Part shown: piece by piece, positions 1-6,718 of the stretch | Layout: every line of letters starts with the position of its first letter | Position numbering within the stretch: the first letter of the stretch is position 1 | Source: an uncultured Bacilli bacterium | Lineage (GTDB): Bacteria; Bacillota_I; Bacilli_A; RF39; UBA660 | Assembly: GCA_947631285.1 (NCBI GenBank) | Contig: CANRKS010000001.1 | Coordinates: forward strand, 1 to 60,146 | Length of the DNA: 60,146 nucleotides | Direction: 5' to 3' | Translations under genes and position numbers: made by a program | Notes under the pieces: model-generated | Told to the model about the DNA's origin: nothing | Seen by the model: the letters and a program-made list of their open reading frames with translations, nothing else | Databases searched by the model: none

Positions 1-20
1 GATAAAAATTAACAAAAAAA

Positions 21-39
21 CAAGTATTTATGCTACTTG
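21..39 (+). terminator. weak hairpin at the window edge
   Basis: CAAGTA and TACTTG form a 6 bp stem around a 7 nt loop, followed by AT-rich sequence with no clean T-run. It could be the end of a transcript entering from upstream. The support is only the inverted repeat. Confidence 0.25.
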
Positions 40-93
40 AATTAATATTTTCTCATTTCAACTGTCAAACTCGGGGGAAAACATAAATTAGCT

Positions 94-222
94 ATGGAAT
101 ATAAATGTGAGTTTTCAAAATCAATTATTATATCAATTAGTTTTTTTACTCTTTTCTCTTTTGTAATATTAATAAAAAATTGGATTGATTTAAAAAAAAG
201 AGAAAAAACTTATAAAAATTAA
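94..222 (+). CDS. possible 42-residue single-pass membrane protein
   Basis: An open frame of 42 codons with a central hydrophobic stretch (about residues 9-27, Ile/Phe/Ser/Leu rich) flanked by basic residues. This is the pattern of a small single-pass membrane protein with a Lys-rich C-terminus. A GGGGG run lies about 16 nt upstream, which is rather far for a ribosome binding site, and no alternative start is better placed. It ends just before the promoter of the pilin-like genes. I do not recognise a family. It could be a chance frame in AT-rich DNA. Confidence 0.3.
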   Translation: MEYKCEFSKSIIISISFFTLFSFVILIKNWIDLKKREKTYKN

Positions 223-282
223 ATTTTATTGACACGAAAATTACAGCTTTATAAGTAAGTATTAAAAAATCTTAAATATTAA

Positions 283-311
283 TTGATATTTTAAAAATTA
301 TTAGTTATAAT
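283..311 (+). promoter_or_regulatory. sigma-A-type promoter of the pilin-like operon
   Basis: TTGATA (283-288), 17 bp spacer, TATAAT (306-311). It lies 29 bp ahead of the first pilin-like gene, whose ribosome binding site AAGGAGGAG is at 325-333. An upstream TTGACA at 229-234 has no well-spaced -10 partner. Confidence 0.7.
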
Positions 312-339
312 AATTATATATAATAAGGAGGAGATAAGT

Positions 340-603
340 TTGAAAGAAGCGACTGGTGAATTAAATATGACTGTTGTTACAGTTGTTGCAATTGCAGCAA
401 TTCTAGCATTTTTTTATCTTATAATTTGGCCAACAATTAGAACTAGTTTAAGTTTAACTACTGCATGTAGTAGTGCCGGCAATTCGACAATGACTTTTAA
501 AGACGATAATAATAAAGATTCAATAATATGTGCTAATGGTACCTGTACTGATCAAGAAACTCAAACTTCTAAAGTTTGTCAAGAAGAAAACAAAAATGGT
601 TAG
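340..603 (+). CDS. pilin-like small membrane protein 1 (paralogue pair A)
   Basis: An 87-residue protein with a TTG start chosen because it sits 6 nt after a strong AAGGAGGAG. The N-terminus reads MKEATGELN and is followed by a hydrophobic helix (about residues 10-33) ending in W-P and R-T, then a hydrophilic Cys/Asn-rich exterior of about 50 residues with four cysteines. The short polar leader, Gly and single N-terminal helix recall type IV/Tad pilins or TadE/F pseudopilins. It is the first of five closely spaced genes that end with a TadZ-like protein. The family is inferred from architecture and context only. No prepilin peptidase is present in the window. Confidence 0.6.
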   Translation: MKEATGELNMTVVTVVAIAAILAFFYLIIWPTIRTSLSLTTACSSAGNSTMTFKDDNNKDSIICANGTCTDQETQTSKVCQEENKNG

Positions 604-606
604 ATC

Positions 607-864
607 ATGAAAGAGTCAACAGGTAGTTTAAATTCGACTGTAGTAATTCTTTTGGCTGTTGGGGTTCTAATAGCCTTTTTTTACTATACAGTTTGGCCAT
701 TAGTAAGAACTAATTTTGAGCAAAATTCTCAATGTAGTAAGGCTATTTGCGATGAATGTCCAGCTGATTCTAATGGCCAAAAAAATTGCGATTTTGTAAC
801 ATGTTATCCTAAAGGTAAAGAACATACTGAAGAAAATGCTTTACAATGTGTTTGGAAGGGTTAA
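607..864 (+). CDS. pilin-like small membrane protein 2 (paralogue pair A)
   Basis: An 85-residue paralogue of the preceding gene. The leader is MKESTGSLN, and the T-V-V start of the helix, A-F-F-Y within it and W-P-x-x-R-T after it are all shared. The exterior is short and has seven cysteines, probably disulphide-bonded outside the cell. The start is 3 nt after the upstream stop with no good ribosome binding site, which suggests translational coupling. The duplication suggests major/minor subunits or a hetero-oligomer. The function is inferred. A non-pilus membrane protein family cannot be excluded. Confidence 0.6.
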   Translation: MKESTGSLNSTVVILLAVGVLIAFFYYTVWPLVRTNFEQNSQCSKAICDECPADSNGQKNCDFVTCYPKGKEHTEENALQCVWKG

Positions 865-876
865 GGAAGTGAAATA

Positions 877-1383
877 GTGCGAGAAGCAGTTGGAGGAATT
901 CCGATATTTCAAATTGTTGTGGTTTTTATTTTGCTCTTCACTGGAATCATGTGTTTAACTATTAATAGATCAAAAGCATATGGGGTAAAGGATGAAATAA
1001 TTACTATAATAGAAACAGAAGGAATGAGTTCTGCTTCTTTTGAGTTAGATCAAAATGTTAATACTTTAATCGCAGAACAATTAAAAAACGTGGGATATAG
1101 AATTACCGGTAAGTGTCCTGATGGATATACTGGATATAACCGAGATGGTGTAGAGCAAAATAGAGGGGATTCGGCTTATTGTATTAGATACAACCGAGTT
1201 GAACATGTTTTTTATGAAGATGCTCAAAATAAGTGTAGTAATTCAAAATGTACACCGACGGAAGATGATTTTCCAGCAATGGCATATTATGATGTAGTTT
1301 TATTTTATCAACTTGATATTCCCCTTATTAAAGATTTATTTAATTTTAAGGTGACTGGTTCAACCCGAGTATTATTTAAGTAG
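877..1383 (+). CDS. TadE/TadF-like pseudopilin 1 (paralogue pair B)
   Basis: A 168-residue protein. The GTG start is preceded by AAGGAAGTG. It begins MREAVGG, has one hydrophobic helix (about residues 10-29), then an exterior with a GYRITGKC motif and a C-terminal segment in which a hydrophobic strand precedes DLFNFKVTG. The following gene has the same plan and the same end motif (DLFTFKVTG). One N-terminal helix with a mixed alpha/beta exterior fits minor pseudopilins of the TadE/TadF type. Cysteines in the exterior could form disulphides. The start codon is 13 nt beyond the preceding stop, so it is part of the operon. Confidence 0.6.
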   Translation: MREAVGGIPIFQIVVVFILLFTGIMCLTINRSKAYGVKDEIITIIETEGMSSASFELDQNVNTLIAEQLKNVGYRITGKCPDGYTGYNRDGVEQNRGDSAYCIRYNRVEHVFYEDAQNKCSNSKCTPTEDDFPAMAYYDVVLFYQLDIPLIKDLFNFKVTGSTRVLFK

Positions 1384-1390
1384 GTGAGCT

Positions 1391-1825
1391 ATGAGAGAAG
1401 CGATTGGAACAGAAACAATTTTTAAAGCTGTGTTAGTATTTACTTTAATTTTTGCAGCTTTTGTAGCGGTAGCCATTACCTATAATAAAGCTTATAAAAT
1501 GAAAAATGAAACGATGTTTATTTTAGAAAAGTATGAAGGTATTAATGATAATTCATTAAGAATTATTAATAATTATTTAAGAAATAATGGTTATAAAACA
1601 AAAGGTATATGTGATGCTGGCGATTATGGTATAAATAGTTTAGAAGAAACTTCTTATGTAACTGCAAGTGGTAGTGATTCTTTTTATTACTGTTTGAAGC
1701 CTAATGAAAAATCAGGAAAGACGTTTATAACTATTAAAGTGTTTTTCCGATTTAGCCTACCTTTCTTTGGTGACCTATTTACTTTTAAAGTAACGGGTGA
1801 AACTAAAGGTATTAGAAATTTTTAG
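1391..1825 (+). CDS. TadE/TadF-like pseudopilin 2 (paralogue pair B)
   Basis: A 144-residue paralogue of the previous gene. The leader is MREAIGTE, the hydrophobic helix spans about residues 11-29, followed by the N-K-A-Y element, a GYKTKGIC motif and the C-terminal DLFTFKVTGETKG block. The ribosome binding site AGGTGAG overlaps the stop of the upstream gene. The shared C-terminal block is the best evidence that both proteins fold alike and pack into the same assembly. A minor-subunit or assembly role at the membrane is inferred from Tad-type systems and not proven. Confidence 0.6.
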   Translation: MREAIGTETIFKAVLVFTLIFAAFVAVAITYNKAYKMKNETMFILEKYEGINDNSLRIINNYLRNNGYKTKGICDAGDYGINSLEETSYVTASGSDSFYYCLKPNEKSGKTFITIKVFFRFSLPFFGDLFTFKVTGETKGIRNF

Positions 1826-1843
1826 TATAGGGGTGAATAAAAA

Positions 1844-2815
1844 ATGAATGTAATTATATCTAATAAATATCAAACTCTTCTGGGAACACTTAATATTGAC
1901 GTTATTAAGTCTATAAATGGAGAATTTACGATTCCTGATTTAGTTAATCAATTTACTAATTTCTTCTATAACAAAATGATTATTGATGTAACGGCGATTA
2001 AAAATTATCAAAATGTTAATGTAATGCGGGAATTATCAATGAATTTTGCAATGGATAAAGTTATTCTTTTATTAGATGACTCACCAGTAGTTAATTCAGG
2101 AAATTATTTATCACAATTGGTTTCTTTTGGCATATATAATTTTACGCGTAGTATAGATGCTATTCCTTTTTTAATCGAAAATCCTAATTCTTATAAAGAT
2201 GTAGCGGGATATCAAAACATTAATAATACCCCGGCAAGTGGTGGTATGCAAATGGCCAAGAGAAAAGAAGATGAAGGAAGAATTGAACAACGGATAATTG
2301 GTTTTAAAAATGTTACTGAGCACGCTGGTGCGACTACTTTAATATATATGTTAAAAAAACATTTAGAAGCAGCTTATAAAGTTAAAGCTATTGAAATTAA
2401 TAGTAATGATTTTGAATATTTTAATGATAAAAGTTTAGAAAGTGCTGATTTTATGAATGTAACATATAAAATTGCCAATTATAGTGATGCTGAAGTTGTA
2501 TTAGTGGATCTTAATGATGGGCCTGATAACATTTGCACAGAAGTTATTTACTTAATTGAACCAGGAATTATTAAACTTAATAAATTAATTAGAAATGACA
2601 GAAAAGTTTTTGAAAAACTTCGCAATAAAAAGATAGTATTAAACAAAAGTGTCTTAAATAATAAAGACGTATCTGATTTTGAGTATGAAAGTGGAAGTAA
2701 AGTTTATTTTAACATCCCTTGTTTAGATGAAAAACTAAGTAATAATAAAAAAATTAACGAATTTTTAATTGCTTTAGGCTTTTCCAGATTAAATTTAGAA
2801 AATGATAAAATGTGA
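1844..2815 (+). CDS. TadZ/CpaE-like MinD-family protein with a degenerate P-loop
   Basis: A 323-residue cytoplasmic protein. The N-terminal part (1-125) resembles a receiver-like alpha/beta domain. After a linker the second domain starts with GFKNVTEHAGATTL (about 153-166), a MinD/CpaE-style deviant Walker A in which the lysine-rich consensus is lost. In Tad pilus loci, TadZ/CpaE proteins have exactly this layout (pseudo-receiver plus atypical MinD ATPase) and place the machinery in the cell. It follows the four pilin-like genes by 18 nt with a GGGGTGA ribosome binding site. The likely role is localising or organising the filament system. Whether it still hydrolyses ATP is uncertain. Confidence 0.6.
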   Translation: MNVIISNKYQTLLGTLNIDVIKSINGEFTIPDLVNQFTNFFYNKMIIDVTAIKNYQNVNVMRELSMNFAMDKVILLLDDSPVVNSGNYLSQLVSFGIYNFTRSIDAIPFLIENPNSYKDVAGYQNINNTPASGGMQMAKRKEDEGRIEQRIIGFKNVTEHAGATTLIYMLKKHLEAAYKVKAIEINSNDFEYFNDKSLESADFMNVTYKIANYSDAEVVLVDLNDGPDNICTEVIYLIEPGIIKLNKLIRNDRKVFEKLRNKKIVLNKSVLNNKDVSDFEYESGSKVYFNIPCLDEKLSNNKKINEFLIALGFSRLNLENDKM

Positions 2816-2844
2816 TAAATTATAGTAAAAAAACGGGGATTTTC

Positions 2845-2873
2845 TTGACATATATTTCTAAATTAGATAAAAT
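2845..2873 (+). promoter_or_regulatory. strong promoter for the 123-residue pilin-like gene
   Basis: TTGACA (2845-2850), 17 bp spacer, TAAAAT (2868-2873), 34 bp ahead of the start codon. A consensus -35 with ideal spacing suggests high expression, separate from the preceding operon. Confidence 0.7.
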
Positions 2874-2907
2874 TTAGATAAGTGAAAGAGGAAAGAAGGT
2901 AAAAAAT

Positions 2908-3279
2908 ATGTTATTAGCCGATTTTTGTTCAGAAACCGCAGGCATTTGGGCTGTGCTTGGCTATGTTGTTTTAGTTATTAAAATTGTAATTCCTTTAATG
3001 TTAATTATTATGGGAATGATTGATTTAGGAAAGGCTGTTATTTCAAGTGATGAAAAAGCAATTAATAAAGCAGTTAGTACTTTAATTAAAAGATTTATTG
3101 CTGCCGTAATTGTCTTCTTTATCCCAACAATTGTTAGTGCTCTATTTAGTGTTGTTACAAGCATTAATATGAATCAAGATTATGCTACTTGTGTTCAATG
3201 CTTAGTAAATGTTACAGCAGCATCTGGAAATGCCGATTATCATTATTGTAAATCTGACGTTTCAATTGTAGAAAAATAA
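2908..3279 (+). CDS. two-helix membrane protein resembling TrbC/VirB2-type pilins
   Basis: A 123-residue protein with two long hydrophobic helices (about 16-42 and 62-88) separated by a short charged loop (ISSDEKAINKAVSTLIKR), then a small Cys-containing tail (CVQCLVNV...YHYC). The helix-charged loop-helix plan, with the loop on the cytoplasmic side, is that of VirB2/TrbC pilins and related conjugation-like proteins of Gram-positives. The gene has its own near-consensus promoter and an AAGAAGG ribosome binding site, and is closed by a terminator, as expected for an abundant subunit. A small holin-like or other membrane protein is the alternative. Confidence 0.5.
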   Translation: MLLADFCSETAGIWAVLGYVVLVIKIVIPLMLIIMGMIDLGKAVISSDEKAINKAVSTLIKRFIAAVIVFFIPTIVSALFSVVTSINMNQDYATCVQCLVNVTAASGNADYHYCKSDVSIVEK

Positions 3280-3288
3280 TAAAAAACG

Positions 3289-3317
3289 AAATCACTTAAA
3301 TTTAGGTGATTTTTTTA
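3289..3317 (+). terminator. intrinsic terminator
   Basis: Stem AAATCAC / GTGATTT with a 9-10 nt loop, followed by a run of T. It closes the two-helix membrane protein gene. Confidence 0.75.
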
Positions 3318-3321
3318 ATGC

Positions 3322-3344
3322 GTAAAAAAACTCGGTATTCCGAG
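3322..3344 (-). terminator. intrinsic terminator for the minus-strand gene
   Basis: CTCGG / CCGAG with a TATT loop. On the minus strand it is followed by seven T residues, directly after the stop of the small hydrophilic gene. Confidence 0.75.
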
Positions 3345-3647
3345 CTATAACATATACATATTAGTTGTATTATTTTCATAATCATCAGCTGAGATAACAT
3401 TACCTGTGTTTTCTAATTTACTTAAGCGATAATCCATTCTATTTAATTGCCTTTCAATTTTGGCTAAACGACTTTCTATATCACTCCCATCATTTCCTGT
3501 GGTATAATTATTAGGCATAGGAGCGGGTCCTTGATAGAAGTAGTTACTACCAGTTTGGTAAGGAGCCGGTCCCATATAATTATTCATATTTGGATTGTAG
3601 GATTGATATGAACTTTCAGCAAAAAAAGAATTTCTTGTCTTACGCAT
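3345..3647 (-). CDS. small Asn/Tyr/Pro-rich protein with C-terminal coiled coil
   Basis: A 100-residue soluble protein. Residues 1-50 are low complexity (Asn, Tyr, Pro, Met, Gly, with MGPAP and QGPAP repeats). Residues 56-82 form a heptad-like segment (IESRLAKIERQLNRMDYRLSKLEN), probably a coiled coil. The start has a strong TAGGAGGT ribosome binding site. It is divergent from trmB, only 48 bp apart, so the promoters overlap. Low-complexity Tyr/Asn-rich proteins with a coiled coil occur among spore coat proteins, and the genome clearly sporulates, but I recognise no family and the coat role is only a guess. Confidence 0.6.
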   Translation of the reverse strand: MRKTRNSFFAESSYQSYNPNMNNYMGPAPYQTGSNYFYQGPAPMPNNYTTGNDGSDIESRLAKIERQLNRMDYRLSKLENTGNVISADDYENNTTNMYML

Positions 3648-3695
3648 AAAATACCTCCTACAACATTATATGTTTTGAGAAAAGAAGTGGTTAAA

Positions 3696-4298
3696 ATGCG
3701 CATGCGCAGTCCTAAATATAAAGATGAAGTTATTGCCAGTTGTCCCTTTTTAATAACTGATGAAATCAATTTTGCTAATCATAATCCCTTACACATTGAA
3801 ATTGGGATGGGTAAAGGTAATTTTATTATTAATATGGCTTTAAATCATCCCGAAATTAATTTTATTGGAATTGAAAAATACCCCTCTGTCGCGGCAATTG
3901 CCATTAAAAAAGCTATGGAATATAATTTACCTAATTTAAAAATAATCATTAGTGATATTGTTAATTTAGAAAGTCTTTTAAAAAAGAAAGTTCAAGTCAT
4001 ATATCTTAATTTTTCTGATCCTTGGCCTAAGAAAAAACATACTAAAAGAAGATTAACATCGCCATATTTTTTAGAACTATATGATAAATTGTTTAAAGAT
4101 AAAAATTTGCTTATAATGAAAACAGATAATGATGATTTATTTTCTTATAGTATCAATTCTTTAAAGGAACATGGTTATAAAATAGAGGATATAAATTATG
4201 ATTTACATGCTACTAATATTCCTAATGTTTTAACTGAATATGAAGAAAAGTTTAGTAATAGAGGAATTAAAATAAAATATTTGAAAGCAAGTAAGTAA
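3696..4298 (+). CDS. trmB: tRNA (guanine-N7)-methyltransferase
   Basis: TrmB makes m7G46 in the tRNA variable loop using S-adenosylmethionine. The family features are all visible: MRMR start, IEIGMGKGNF (SAM-binding loop), a GIEKY acidic strand end, NFSDPWPKKKHTKRRL (catalytic and tRNA-binding block) and a C-terminal TEYEEKF motif. I take the ATG at 3696 (MRMR) and not the TTG 21 nt upstream, because TrmB proteins begin with this motif and GAAGTGG is correctly spaced. The product of 200 residues is normal for the family. A lipoprotein gene follows. Confidence 0.93.
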   Translation: MRMRSPKYKDEVIASCPFLITDEINFANHNPLHIEIGMGKGNFIINMALNHPEINFIGIEKYPSVAAIAIKKAMEYNLPNLKIIISDIVNLESLLKKKVQVIYLNFSDPWPKKKHTKRRLTSPYFLELYDKLFKDKNLLIMKTDNDDLFSYSINSLKEHGYKIEDINYDLHATNIPNVLTEYEEKFSNRGIKIKYLKASK

Positions 4299-4327
4299 AA
4301 GTGATATAATGAATATGGAGTAAAAAT

Positions 4328-4978
4328 ATGAAAATTAAAAAAATATTTTTCGGAATTATCGCAATATTAATTTTAACAGGATGTACCAATATTAAAAGTT
4401 TATCTTATGATGATATTGTTAATATGTTAAGTATTAAAAATAATTCTTTAAATACCCACAGTAGAGGATTCAATTATTATATTCCTAAGGGTCTAAATGT
4501 TAAAGAACGAGGGGATAATTATGCCGTCATTGAGGGAGAAAGAAATACTTATTATTTGTATATTGATTTAATAAGTTATTTTAATAAAAAGGAATTAAAC
4601 TATGTTATAAATAAAGAAGCTATTTATGATGAGCAAATAAAATATCAAGATAAAAGTGGATATGTGAATATTAAATTATGGGAAAATAATCAATATTTGA
4701 TTGAAATTATGTATAATTATGCTAAAATAGAAGTAATGGTAGATGAAGAATTAATTAAAGAGGCTTTAATTAATTCAGTAAGAATATTAAGAAGTATCGA
4801 GTATAATGATACCATAATTGAAAATTTATTAAATGATGATAATTTAAATTATACTGAAGAGGTATTCGATATGTTTAAAGATACGGAAGATAATTCAAAT
4901 GTCTTAGATTATGCGGAAGATAATTATGACTATAATGAAGAGGCAAATCAAGATAAAGATACCGATTATGTAAATTAG
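4328..4978 (+). CDS. lipoprotein of unknown function
   Basis: 216 residues with a lipoprotein signal peptide (basic start, hydrophobic core, lipobox LTGC with Cys19), so it should be anchored to the outer face of the membrane. The middle part (about 40-150) looks like a compact alpha/beta domain with several Tyr-rich strands. The last 45 residues are strongly acidic and Asn/Asp rich, probably disordered. A TATAAT at 4305-4310 and a GGAG ribosome binding site just upstream suggest its own promoter. It precedes the charged protein at 4992 by 13 nt. No family recognised. Confidence 0.75.
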   Translation: MKIKKIFFGIIAILILTGCTNIKSLSYDDIVNMLSIKNNSLNTHSRGFNYYIPKGLNVKERGDNYAVIEGERNTYYLYIDLISYFNKKELNYVINKEAIYDEQIKYQDKSGYVNIKLWENNQYLIEIMYNYAKIEVMVDEELIKEALINSVRILRSIEYNDTIIENLLNDDNLNYTEEVFDMFKDTEDNSNVLDYAEDNYDYNEEANQDKDTDYVN

Positions 4979-4991
4979 AAAGGTGATCCTT

Positions 4992-5918
4992 ATGAGTATA
5001 TTTAAGAAGTTGAAAGATGTTTTGTTTGAAGAAGAGGAGTATACTGAACCAATTAAAATTAGAGAAGATAAAAGAGAAGAAGTTCCTATTCGTCCTAGAC
5101 AAGTTGAGCAAGTAGAGAAAAAAGAAGAAAAAATAGTTTTTAAAGATGAAGAAGAAATACCAACATCTCCTAAAACTAATCCATCTTTAGGACAAGCTTC
5201 CGAATCACGAGTTACAAGAGCTGAGAGTGAAAGAGAATTATTTAAAAAAGAAAATACTTTTGAATTTCCTTCATTTGATGAAGAAGAATTTCAATCTAGC
5301 ATGCGTAAAAATAAGCCAACTACTAATGTATTAGAGTATGAAAGAAAGAAATCAGTTGAAACCAGAAGCGATTATGGTAGATATGATAAAATAGTGGAAA
5401 AAGAGTATAAGGAAAAGAAAAAATTTACCCCATCACCAATTATTTCTCCTGTTTATGGAATATTGAATCAAGATTATAAAGCTGAAGATATTATTGATAA
5501 AACGGATAAATCAATATTAGATTTTGAAAGCGTTCGTAAAAAAGCTTTTGAGCCAAAAATTACAAAAGAAGAAAAAAAAGAAGAAATAAGTATTCCTAAG
5601 GTTTGCGATATTATTGATGAACCAGTTGTCACTTTTTTTGAAGAAAAGGATAATATAAAGGTAGAGGAAGAAAAAACGAAAGATGACTATAAAACAATTA
5701 ATGATTTATTAGAAGAAGCCAGTGATGAAGTACCATTAGATGATACTTTAGAAATTCCTGTATCTAATAATTTAGATGTCATTGAAGAAGAATTAGAAAA
5801 AATAGATGAACATAGTGAAAAAGAAAAAACTTTGGAAGAAGATCTAGAGGAAACAAAAGACAATGAATTATTTGAACTTATCGATTCGATGTATGAGGAG
5901 AGAGAGGAGGATAATTAG
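4992..5918 (+). CDS. highly charged, mostly disordered protein with a conserved-looking SPIISPVYGIL motif
   Basis: 308 residues, dominated by Glu and Lys with no membrane segment or signal peptide. It starts with an amphipathic stretch (MSIFKKLKDVLFEEEE) that could lie on the membrane. Embedded in the charged sequence is one ordered-looking motif, F-T-P-S-P-I-I-S-P-V-Y-G-I-L (about residues 145-158), followed by an acidic patch. Such motifs in disordered proteins usually bind a partner. I prefer the ATG at 4992, which has AAAGGTGAT at good distance, over the in-frame GTG at 4983. It overlaps no neighbour and directly abuts the YtxG-like gene. Function unknown. A cell-envelope or division adaptor is speculation. 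Confidence 0.7.
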   Translation: MSIFKKLKDVLFEEEEYTEPIKIREDKREEVPIRPRQVEQVEKKEEKIVFKDEEEIPTSPKTNPSLGQASESRVTRAESERELFKKENTFEFPSFDEEEFQSSMRKNKPTTNVLEYERKKSVETRSDYGRYDKIVEKEYKEKKKFTPSPIISPVYGILNQDYKAEDIIDKTDKSILDFESVRKKAFEPKITKEEKKEEISIPKVCDIIDEPVVTFFEEKDNIKVEEEKTKDDYKTINDLLEEASDEVPLDDTLEIPVSNNLDVIEEELEKIDEHSEKEKTLEEDLEETKDNELFELIDSMYEEREEDN

Positions 5919-6215
5919 ATGGAGTTTTTAACTACTTTTTTACCAATTGTTATTTACTTTTTATTAATTATTTTAATCATTATAGGAATAGTTTTAGGAA
6001 TAAAAGTTATAATTACTATAGATAAAGTAGAAAAATCAGTAGATGTAGTTAATGAAAAAATTGCCAAAATATCACCGGTATTAGATACTTTAGGGGCAGT
6101 ATCTGATAAAGTAAGTACAGTTATTGCTACTGTTATTAGTACTTTAGAGAATTTAATTATGCGATTATTTATGAAAAATAAGAATAAAGAAATGGAGAGT
6201 GAAGAGGATGAGTAG
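5919..6215 (+). CDS. DUF948/YtxG-like membrane protein
   Basis: 98 residues: an N-terminal transmembrane helix (about 8-31), then a helical region with heptads (V..V..K..V..V..KI) and an acidic tail. In Bacillota, DUF948 proteins such as YtxG sit next to YtxH as general-stress proteins. The same pairing is seen here, with an 8 nt overlap with the next gene. The start directly follows the stop of the charged-protein gene and has GGAGG just upstream. A membrane-associated envelope-stress role is inferred from the family. Confidence 0.7.
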   Translation: MEFLTTFLPIVIYFLLIILIIIGIVLGIKVIITIDKVEKSVDVVNEKIAKISPVLDTLGAVSDKVSTVIATVISTLENLIMRLFMKNKNKEMESEEDE

Positions 6216-6645
6216 TAAGAAAGGTAAATTTTTATTAGGGGCCGGCTTAGGAATAGGGTTAGGATTTTTACTAGCTCCTAAAAGTGGTAAAGAGATGCGA
6301 GATGATTTAGCCAAGTCTATTAATAGTTTAATGGAAAAAGCTAAAGATATCGATGTTGAAGAAGTAAAAAATGCAATTATTGTTAAAGCTAAGGAATTAG
6401 AAAATACAATAAAGGATTTAGATAAAGAAACAGCTAAACAATTAATTGTAGACAAATCTAAAGAAGTAAAAATTAAAGCCCAAGAATTAGTTGACTTAGC
6501 TGTGGAAAAAGGAACACCAGTTGTAGAAAAAACAGCGAAAGAAGTTAAAAGTAAAGCAGTTAAAGTCTTAAAAAGCGCTGCTAATAAATTAGAAGAGGAA
6601 GAAGAAGTAAAAAAGAAGACTACTTCTAAAAAGAAAAAAGCTTAG
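6208..6645 (+). CDS. YtxH-like protein
   Basis: 145 residues. The N-terminal GAGLGIGLGFLLAPKSGKEMR segment is the hallmark of the YtxH family: a short Gly-rich hydrophobic helix ending in APKSG. It is followed by a long, very Lys/Glu-rich helical region with repeating A-K-E-L/V-K elements and a basic tail (KKKTTSKKKKA). I choose the ATG at 6208 over the GTG at 6199. This ATG overlaps the stop of the upstream gene (ATGAGTAG), which implies coupled translation. General stress or envelope association is known for the family, but the biochemical role is not. Confidence 0.75.
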   Translation: MSSKKGKFLLGAGLGIGLGFLLAPKSGKEMRDDLAKSINSLMEKAKDIDVEEVKNAIIVKAKELENTIKDLDKETAKQLIVDKSKEVKIKAQELVDLAVEKGTPVVEKTAKEVKSKAVKVLKSAANKLEEEEEVKKKTTSKKKKA

Positions 6646-6656
6646 ATATTAAAGTA

Positions 6657-6686
6657 AATGGTATCTTAATTAGATATCATTTTTTT
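6657..6686 (+). terminator. intrinsic terminator
   Basis: ATGGTATCT pairs with AGATATCAT (one G-U pair) around a 5 nt loop and is followed by seven T. It separates the ytxH-like gene from dacB. Confidence 0.8.
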
Positions 6687-6718
6687 ATGCCATCAACATA
6701 TAATTTTCTAGGTGAACT

